In this document: piece by piece, positions 56,711 through 64,000 of the stretch
How the letters are laid out: every line of letters begins with the position of its first letter
Numbering within the stretch: the first letter of the stretch is position 1
Assembly: GCF_905147045.1 (NCBI RefSeq)
Contig: NC_065904.1
Span: 10,912,001-10,976,000 of the forward strand
Direction: 5' to 3'
Source of the DNA: Nymphalis io
Lineage: Eukaryota; Arthropoda; Insecta; Lepidoptera; Nymphalidae
Length of the DNA stretch: 64,000 bases
The notes under the pieces: model-generated
Databases searched by the model: none
Seen by the model: only the letters and a program-made list of their open reading frames with translations
What the model was told of the DNA's origin: nothing
Translations under genes and position numbers: made by a program

Positions 56711-57003
56711 GTAACAGCCTGTGAATGTCCCACTGCTGGGCTAAGGCCTCCTCTACCTTTTTGAGGAGAAGGTTTGGAGCTTATTCCACCTCGCTGCTCC
56801 AATGCGGTTTGGTGGAATACACATGTGGCAGAATTTCAGTGAAATTAGACACATGCAGGTTTCCTCACGATGTTTTTCTTCACCGTCAAGCACGAGATGA
56901 ATTATGATCACAAATTAAGTACATGAAAATTCAGTAGTGCTTGCCCGGGCTTGTACCCACGATCATCGGTTAAAATTCACGCGTTCTTACCACTGGTTGG
57001 CCA
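56711..57003 (-). mobile_element. SINE-A, full length, with 12-bp TSD
   Basis: 'gtaacagcctgtgaatgtcc' to 'accactggttggccatc', with B box 'gggcttgtaccc'. 'tcagtgcataca' occurs at 56699-56710 and again at 57004-57015. The last head bases ('tcggct') are missing at the junction. Confidence 0.92.
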
Positions 57004-57106
57004 TCAGTGCATACATGGGTCAGAATTTCATCCGACATATTTTTTTTTTAAATAATATTTTCTAACAGATAGACTGCCTCGGCTTAAATATAGTTCTTGC
57101 GTAATA

Positions 57107-57300
57107 AATCTATAAAAATATTATAAACGTGAAATAAACTCAGTCTGGTACGCTTTTACTATGAAAACACTAAACAGATTTTGATAAAATTCAGTATGAA
57201 GCAAGCTTGAACCCCAAAGAATAAGGTTGTTACACCTAATATCTGCCTACAATCCTAGTGCCCACGCGGGCGAAGCCGCGGGTGTAATAACTTATAAATA
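57107..57300 (+). repeat. Repeat F, copy with best-preserved terminus
   Basis: 'aaacagattttgataaaatt', 'tatgaagcaagcttgaaccc' and the GC-rich end 'cccacgcgggcgaagccgcg' followed by 'ggtgtaataa'. The end can fold into a short stem with one bulged G around GAA. A 3'-terminal GC hairpin is a Helitron hallmark; no CTRR end is evident here. Confidence 0.62.
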
Positions 57301-57948
57301 TTATATACGTTCCTAATTTATAATAATAATATTTAATTGTGAAAACGAACAACAAAATATGCTATCTATATGTCAATTTTGAAACAATAAATAATCACTA
57401 TGACGAAAAAATGAATTGGCATATCAAAGTATATACCCTTATTTGATACATGTATAAATTAAAAAGTTTTAAGCTATTTTAATTTCTCGTAATATGTTTA
57501 ACGAATTGTCATAAAGAAAAAAATTAGTGTACAAAGACAAACTTAATATTGAACCCGTGACAAAGTTACTAACGTTATATAATAGTCCAACGAGACCTTT
57601 GTATGACGTAACAAAACATTTTCATATTGTCCATTATATACATACTGTTATGCCACCGGTTATCTGATGAGTGTATCGTTGTAAGTTATTATAACAGAGC
57701 CGAAATTCATTAATCAAGTGGCCGAAGCAACTTGTGAACATTAGCAAATAGTGCTTCATCCCTTTTGAGAACTTCCTGAATGACCCATAAATGATGGATA
57801 TCATAGAATAAGAAAATTTAGAAGCGGCGCATAATATTCTTTACTGTTCTGACTTATAAATTCACATACAAAAATCAAGTTGGATACAAGCCTTGTATTT
57901 ACTTATTTTTCAGCAGAAAAGGATATGGACTTACATATATACACCTTA
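57301..57948. other. No recognisable feature
   Basis: AT-rich, no family match. Confidence 0.55.
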
Positions 57949-58258
57949 CTGGTGGTAGGGCTTTGTGCTAGCTCGTCTAGGTAGGTACCACCCACTCATC
58001 AGATATTCTACCGCAAAACAGCAATACTTGATATTGTTGTGTTCCGGTTTGAAGGGTGAGTGAGCCAGTGTACTTACAGGCACAAGGGACATAAAATCTT
58101 AGTTCCCAAGGTTGGTGGCGCATTGGATATGTAAGCGATGGTTGACATTTCTTACAATGCCAATGTCTAAGAGCGTTGGTGACCACTTACCATCAGGTGG
58201 CCCATATGCTTGTCCGCCTTCCTATTCTATAAAAATATATATATATATATATATATAT
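57949..58258 (+). mobile_element. Repeat B, full-length, tail grown into (AT)n
   Basis: 'actggtggtagggctttgtg' through 'ccacttaccatcaggtgg' to 'cctattctataaaa', after which the A-tail becomes an (AT) microsatellite (58235-58258). Confidence 0.9.
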
Positions 58259-58284
58259 GTGTTTTTTTTTAAATAAAATAGATA

Positions 58285-58480
58285 GGCTGACGGGAAAATG
58301 AGTTGTACATCACCACCATCGCCCATAGGCATTGGCGCTGTAAAAAATATTGCCCATTTCTTACATCGTCTTAACGCCACCAACCTTCTTTTTAAATCGG
58401 AACAGAACAATAGTAAATATTGCTGTTTGACGGCAGAATATTTAATGTGTCTACCACCAAGTAAAGAACATGGAACTATG
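58285..58480 (-). mobile_element. Repeat B (-), old
   Basis: 'cccataggcattggcgctgt', 'aacgccaccaaccttctttt', 'aaatattgctgtttgacggc' and 'tgtctaccaccaa' follow B in reverse. It faces the younger B immediately upstream. Confidence 0.75.
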
Positions 58481-58640
58481 AAGTGTAAGTAATTTCTCAC
58501 ACTCTCATCGTAAGTATAATATGTTATAGGGACAAAATAGTATCCCTGCCAAATATTTATGTTTGGCTTTAGCATAATTCATAGCAGTTAGTATCTTGGT
58601 AAAGCTTGCATAAAACCTTACATAATAATAACTTAGTAGT

Positions 58641-58683
58641 CGTCAAATACTTCAATGGCTAACATCCATTGAAGTATTTGACG
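58641..58683. repeat. Perfect hairpin: 18-bp arms, 7-nt loop
   Basis: 'cgtcaaatacttcaatgg' (58641-58658), loop ctaacat, then its exact reverse complement (58666-58683). Confidence 0.96.
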
Positions 58684-59034
58684 TCTATACATTTATATTC
58701 ATTCGAGGAAATCAAACCCTTTTTTCAATGTATCAGTTTATTTGAGTGGGAATGTAAACGTGATAAGTAATTTAATAACGACAACTGGAAAAAATTATAA
58801 TAATTAACGAGAAATGAAATGCTATTTTATTTTATTTGTCAATGCCATAGATGTGCACGAATAAATGGTTAAATTTCGTCTAAAACAAAAAACGGAAGCT
58901 ATTATTAATGTTAAAATAAAAGTTTTACTATTTATCTCATTGTATTTAATTTATTTAAATAACATTATCAATTTATAACACAGAAATTACATTAATGTTG
59001 TCATACACATAAGATTTATACATAGCATCTTGGG
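58684..59034. other. No recognisable feature
   Basis: AT-rich, no family match. Confidence 0.55.
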
Positions 59035-59110
59035 AATGATATGTTATGTCTTTTGTGCCTGCTGTTACACTAGCTCCCTCACCCCTCAAACTTCAGTGGT
59101 AGAATTTTTA
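59035..59110 (-). mobile_element. Repeat B fragment (-)
   Basis: 'gttatgtcttttgtgcctgc', 'tgttacactagctccctcac' and 'cagtggtagaat' match B in reverse. Confidence 0.55.
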
Positions 59111-59414
59111 CAGTAATTTTTTTTCAATTTTGTTCCTTTACTAGTAAAGCAAAGGAGTAAGTCCAGTTGTGGAATTTTTTTTACATGAATATCTTCATAA
59201 TTCTACTGTATGATGTCGCGAGCTCTATGTAGTTATTTAGAAAGTTTAATCAAATGAAACGGTTAACAGTACGGAACCGTTCAATTATTGTAATTGCTAT
59301 TTCATTAGTTAATGGAATAGAATTTGTACGATTCAATCAAGCGGGTTCGAGAATTCCTCAATAGTTCAAATGTGGAAGGGCCGAATGTTACTTAGTTTGT
59401 TAATTTATTTCAAC

Positions 59415-59478
59415 GCTTATATATATATATATATATATATATAAATGAGTTGTATATATATATATATATATATATATA
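59415..59478. repeat. Paired (AT)n microsatellites
   Basis: Two alternating AT tracts separated by 'aaatgagttg'. They encode a meaningless Tyr-Ile repeat frame. Confidence 0.95.
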
Positions 59479-59644
59479 CTTAGTTAATGCGTATAGATGT
59501 TATGAAAAATTTGAAGCTTCAATAGCGAAATATTTACAGTATATAAAATATATACGAAATATATACTCAAGTTGGATCTTGAACGCTTTTGTCACGCAGT
59601 GGAAACCTTCAGAAAGCTATCCGGCTCCCATTAACGTGGTTATG

Positions 59645-59835
59645 TGGAATTCTTACCCATTAAAACAATTGCGTTGGCCGTCCTCGGCACGGATCGGAGA
59701 GGCTGGGGTCGTGTTGATATAGCGCATCCGCGGCCCTTCCCGTGCTGTGCTCCGCTCGTGACTCGGCGGAGCTCTCCTCAGGGGGCGAAGGTAATTTCCC
59801 CCCCCCCACACTCCTCGCTAGTGCGTACATTAAAA
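59645..59835 (-). mobile_element. Element E copy 2 (-), diverged
   Basis: Aligns to the reverse complement of 5770-5955: 'ttcttaccca', 'ggatcggagaggctgggg', 'gttgatatagc', 'ggcggagctctcctcag' and 'gcgaaggtaattt' correspond block by block. No TSD was identified. The two small plus frames across it are not supported as genes. Confidence 0.75.
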
Positions 59836-60130
59836 CATAATTAATATTAATAATTGATGATAAATAGCATGCTAGTTCCTAAAAATAGTTCGTAAAGTAC
59901 CAATTTAAAATCATGCATGTGCTTGACATACTAGTAAACACGTTGCGTACCTACAGCTTGCACGAGTCTCCCTCACCGCTTCTATGCAGGGGGAAAAGAT
60001 CAAACGGCTTGCGATCTCCTAGCATGCTAAGAACTAGTAAAATATCCCTAATAGAAAACCTGCTTACACATGCTAGTAGCTAGCACTTAACAGTACTTAG
60101 CATGCTTTTGTTCGTACTAAAGGCTTGTGT
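59836..60130. other. Cluster of AGCATGCTA-like motifs
   Basis: 'agcatgcta' occurs at about 59867 and 60021, with related 'acatgctagtagctagca' near 60067 and 'agcatgct' at about 60109, interspersed with 'actagta'. No larger structure or family was recognised. Confidence 0.35.
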
Positions 60131-60782
60131 GTTTGAAATATATTATATACATAAAGTTCATTTTAAATAGATATGTTTTATAAAGACATAATATTGAATA
60201 TAAAAAAATCTAATTATCTGTAGTTATATATATTTCTTTGCGGAATTCTAAAAAAAGGTGAAATTAGCGAAATCGTGAAGTTTATTAAAACATAACAAAG
60301 AAAGACAAATTAAAATATAATTGCCTCGACGCTGGGGATTGACCACGCCTTTGACAAGTTGAAATGATTTATTTCCCTTTATTCTTAAACACGCTGTAAA
60401 TTATTATTTAAAGTAATTACCTTTTAAATTAGGATTTTATTATAAATATTATCTTTATGATCTTTTTAAATGAGTATACTCATCCTTTCCTAATTTATAA
60501 TAAAATTTTATTATAAAACATGTTTTTCATATTTAATTCTTTACTGTCCGAGATAAAAAACCTTATTACCTTATTATTTCCAAGTGACGCATATACAGAT
60601 AAAAATATAAAAAAAATGTTCCGTTACGGGACGTGTGGCAGATGGTTATTGAACGAATTTATAATTAAAAAAAAAAAAACAATTAATTAATATTGAATAA
60701 TAAAATAAATAAAAATATAGTTTCGTTATAAAAGAAATGTATTTTTCTTATTATTATATTTTTATTACATAATGAAACCTAT
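60131..60782. other. No recognisable feature
   Basis: Very AT-rich; inverted and direct copies of an 'attttattataaa'-type block around 60430-60525. Confidence 0.5.
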
Positions 60783-61020
60783 GAATGTACCCCCCAGCTG
60801 CCGAGCCTACTCTCCCTTTGAGGAGAAGATTTGGAGCTTATTCCACCACGCTGCTCCAATGCGGGTTGGTGGATAGACATATGGCAGAATTTCAATGAAC
60901 ACATACAAGTGAGGGTCACGAATTTTCCCTCGCCGCCGAATCCGACTTGAATATTTATATAACACAAATTAAGCTTATGAAAATTGGCGTTGTTTGCCTG
61001 GGTTTAACCCGCGATGGTGG
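60783..61020 (-). mobile_element. SINE-A, diverged
   Basis: 'ctctccctttgaggagaaga', 'ccaccacgctgctccaatgc', 'acaaattaagcttatgaaaa' and 'tgcctgggtttaaccc' in reverse SINE-A order. The A-box end is not recognisable. Confidence 0.72.
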
Positions 61021-61445
61021 AAAAGGGGTATGACGACATAGGAGATAACCAAATTTCACATCACAACATATTTTAATTAAAAATAGTGTTTTAAATCGTG
61101 CGTCGATAATTTCACATGTCATAATTGTTTATATTTTTAAATATTCGATTAAATTGCATTTAAAATGGTTTTAATTCAGGTACATTATGTATATTATGTC
61201 AACAAATAAACGTAATAACATCACATTAAAAATATATATATTATAATTTCTAATAAAGTCCTTAATATTTTTTTTCCAATTCAATCATTTAATGGCAATA
61301 TGCCAATTGAGCACATATAATATGCCCAATGTCATGGATGGAGACGACAAAAAGATTGATAGATGCGGTGGACATTACAATATCAATTTAATTTGGAAGA
61401 CAAACGAATTTCCTTGGGGATAGAACGTGCTGATCTAAAACAAAC

Positions 61446-61518
61446 ATCGTGGGTTCAAATCCGAGCTACTACCACTGAGTTTTAATTCTTAATTTTGTTT
61501 AAAATTCGTCTTTTACTT
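61446..61518 (+). mobile_element. SINE-A fragment around the B box
   Basis: 'catcgtgggttcaaatccga' and 'taccactgagttttaattct' match the head/body junction. Repeat B follows directly. Confidence 0.58.
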
Positions 61519-61680
61519 GTTGGTAGAGCTTTTAGGGCTTCAAGATATTTATCACATATTCAACCACCAAACAGCATTACTTTGTATTTTTATGTTTCGG
61601 AACGAAGGGTGATTTACCCTGTGTAACTATAGGCACAAGAGACATTACATCTTTGTTCTCAAGGTTGGAGGCGACTATGA
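61519..61680 (+). mobile_element. Repeat B 5' half, diverged
   Basis: 'ttggtagagcttttagggct', 'cacatattcaaccaccaaac', 'cggaacgaagggtg' and 'caagagacattacatc' follow the B order. Confidence 0.65.
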
Positions 61681-62964
61681 TTAATGTTATTTTAATTATA
61701 TATCAGTATAAACTATTTTCTAGAAATATACGTAGAAAATAAAATAATTCTTTAAACGTACGAAACGTTAAAACGCACTTAATATTTTTCATCGATTTCA
61801 ACCGGTTAAAACCAGTTTGGACCGGTTTGATATTTCTTTTAATTTGATTAATAGCTGTATTATAGATAAAGCAGTAGGTATGTTTAAGTTTACAGCATCC
61901 AGACATCTGCAGCATATTATAAACTAATTACTTCAACCAGTTGAGCTGAAAATTAAATCTTAATTACTCGACTACATACAAAATGCACTTTGATATAATA
62001 AATGCGCTTACTTTCACATGAGGCTGCTTTCATTTGCTAAATTACTGGAACACGTTATTACAGAATCATATCGCGTTTATATATTTAATTTTGAATTTAT
62101 TGAAGCACGGATTTCAATTTTTATTTATGTTAATAAATACAAAATACTGTATCGCTGTATATAATGAAAAAGATGTCCCTTGTGGTGTTGCCCGCGTTAA
62201 ATTTTTACTATATATTTGGAATAATAGAAACGCCTAAATCTTAACAATAGTAACATAACGCTTTTTATTTTTTGTCGGTATATTTCGAAAGATCCTAAAA
62301 TCACTCAATAGGAAATATATATAAATACCTTTAATTATGACATAAAATAAAATTTAAAAAAGTACGTATCACCTTATCCTTTCACGTCTTTATTTGACCT
62401 AACAAGCAGAAAGCTTTCAAATTAGCTTCGAAAAAAAGTTACATCACAAACGGACACTTTTATTAATTAAAAAATAAAAACAACATTATTTAATAACATA
62501 AGCTTATAGTCGTTCTTCAGAAAAAAAACCAAAAACGTTCAATAATTGTGTATTATTCCATTATTTCTTTTAATGAGCTTTTATAAAGCTTCACATATAT
62601 AAGTATTACGAGTAGAATTTTAAAAATTGCAACTGTATTTTAAACATGTTTCAACCGGTTGAGTAGCGAATAAATTTTATTTCAATACTATATTATTATG
62701 TTTTTACATAATAATTTATCATTAAATTGATACTTGAATGATTGGAATATATATTTAGTTAGTTATTTTATTTTAATTTGAAATTGGATATTTGAAGTGG
62801 AAACCGCTGATTAAAATTTAAATGAAACTTGGTGTAGGGACAGGTAATGGACAGAATAAACATGCGAAATATTTATTATTTGGAAGACTTAATTACGTAA
62901 TCAAAACAGTTTATTGTAAATAAATCTTTTTTAATTATTGATGTGATAATTCCCGATGTTTATT
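61681..62964. other. 1.3 kb without recognisable features
   Basis: AT-rich, no sustained frame, no family match. Confidence 0.55.
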
Positions 62965-63400
62965 TTTATAATGTAGGTTGGCAGACGGGCAAATGGACCA
63001 CCTTTTTTATAGAATAGGAAGGCGAACGAGCATATGGGCATGGGCCACCTGATGGTAAGTGGTCACCAACGCCCATAGTCATCGGCATTGTAAGAAATGT
63101 TAACCATCGCTTACATCACCAATGCGTCACAAACATTAGGAACTAAGATGTTATGCCCCTTGTGCCTGTAATTACGCTGGCTCACTCACCCTTCAAACTG
63201 GAACACAACAATACCAAGTACTGTTGTTTGTTTGTTTGGCAGACGAGCCTGCACAAAGCTCTACCACCAATATAAACCACCCATATAAAATATACCTGAT
63301 GGTAAAGGGTCACCACCGTCTATTGACATTGGCGTCGTAAGATATATTAACCATTCTTTACATCCCCAATGCACCACCGACCTTGGGAACTAAAAAGTAT
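62965..63400 (-). mobile_element. Old repeat B (-), split by a younger B
   Basis: 'tggcagacgggcaaatggac' plus 'cacc' (to 63004) is continued at about 63290 by 'acctgatggtaaagggtcac' and on to 'ccaccgaccttgggaactaa'. Both parts follow B in reverse. Confidence 0.75.
63005..63275 (-). mobile_element. Repeat B (-), nested in older B
   Basis: From 'ttttttatagaataggaagg' through 'ccacctgatggtaagtgg' to 'cacaaagctctaccaccaat', same orientation as its host copy. A 'gggcat' duplication follows 'catat', and the 'ggtagaatatc' block is lost near 63230. Confidence 0.85.
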
Positions 63401-64000
63401 TAACTAAAAACCAGTAACCACAAAGATTTCTGCAGCTTATTTAATTGAATATACACGAAGCGAAAGTTTTTAGTACGTTGAATTAGTTGAAATGCTGCAA
63501 ATATTTGGACAAATCTGATCATAAAGTGAAGTAGAAGTCCTTAATCGTCAAAAAAATTATTCGTAATTTTTAAATATATCCTACAAAATTCCTCTCCAAA
63601 AAGTAATATAAAATTTTATAACGAAAATGATTTTAATATTTAAAGTGCTCTCTTCATTTAAATCGTTAAGTAAAGCAGCTATAATATTCAAAGACCCAAA
63701 AAAATTAAGTTAAACAAATTATATTTTCCTCTCATCTCGTGTAGATGCATGTCACGAACGGCTAATTGCGAAAGCATACGCAATTACAAACGGAAAACTA
63801 CCGGCATTCAAATAAATTATAACAAGAAGAAATATTTTAAAACGTAGGTACTTCATAATCTTGGCACATCTCTTCCTTATAGTGCAGCATAGTTTATCGA
63901 GGCAAGTTTATCTCGTTACATGATAAAGCAATTTGATCTTTGCGTCTTAAGGAATAAAGAATAAGTGTGTGAAGTAACATTGTAAGTGTTTAAAGGATTC
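63401..64000. other. No recognisable feature
   Basis: AT-rich to the window edge; no frame or family match. Confidence 0.55.

Noticed and set aside
59450..59722. 90-residue frame starting with a Tyr-Ile repeat
   Set aside because: The start is an (AT)n microsatellite and the end is the inverted element E.
1..64000. Bacterial-type operon, phage, endosymbiont or viral insertion
   Set aside because: No long non-transposon frames, no ribosome-binding-site spaced genes, and no recognised viral proteins. The base composition and repeats are those of an insect nuclear genome.

Overview
This window looks like intergenic or intronic DNA from a moth or butterfly nuclear genome. It is strongly AT-rich and contains no convincing host protein-coding gene, no genuine tRNA or rRNA gene and no CRISPR array. 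Lepidoptera is inferred from the repeat types: tRNA-headed SINEs sharing a body ending in 'cccagcagtgggacatt..caggctgttac', A-tailed repeats ending in 'cttaccatcaggtgg', and LINE 3' ends of a kind common in butterflies. The species cannot be named. Family letters are local labels; no database search was possible.

The only long reading frames belong to a non-LTR retrotransposon (LINE-L) at 23455-27308. Copy 1 (23455-24482) keeps only the C-terminal part of the reverse transcriptase frame. Copy 2 (24563-27308) runs in one frame from mid-endonuclease to the end of the RT protein. That frame carries two stops (TAA 24830, TGA 26108) and an Asp-to-Asn change in RT motif A (26081). A third copy survives only as its 3' end at 41547-41675. 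Copy 2 sits inside a SINE-D whose two ends flank it.

The rest is a mosaic of dispersed repeats. SINE-A (about 25 copies), SINE-D (about 12) and SINE-C (3) have tRNA-like heads with Pol III boxes. Repeat B (about 18 copies) is A-tailed and shares an 18-base 3' motif with LINE-L. Element E has two copies in opposite orientation, one with a 15-bp target-site duplication (TSD). Element I has an 11-bp TSD. F is a Helitron-like dispersed repeat, G is MITE-like, and H is an unclassified repeat. The layers can be ordered in time: A in D (8.1 kb), LINE in D (24.5 kb), B against D (34.3 kb), B in B (46.7 and 63.0 kb).

The most unusual signal is a set of perfect or near-perfect short inverted duplications with loops of 0-7 nt (17108, 22006, 30088, 40625, 43163, 53595, 58641). 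Two lie inside recognisable repeats and are clearly secondary copies of that sequence. Two SINEs (13.3 and 48.7 kb) also have head and tail in opposite orientation. Local template switching during replication would explain these; that is inference. The remaining intervals, including 34.5-37.3 and 47.1-48.7 kb, show nothing recognisable. A GC-richer, apparently single-copy block at 44450-44750 is the best place to look for a conserved host element.
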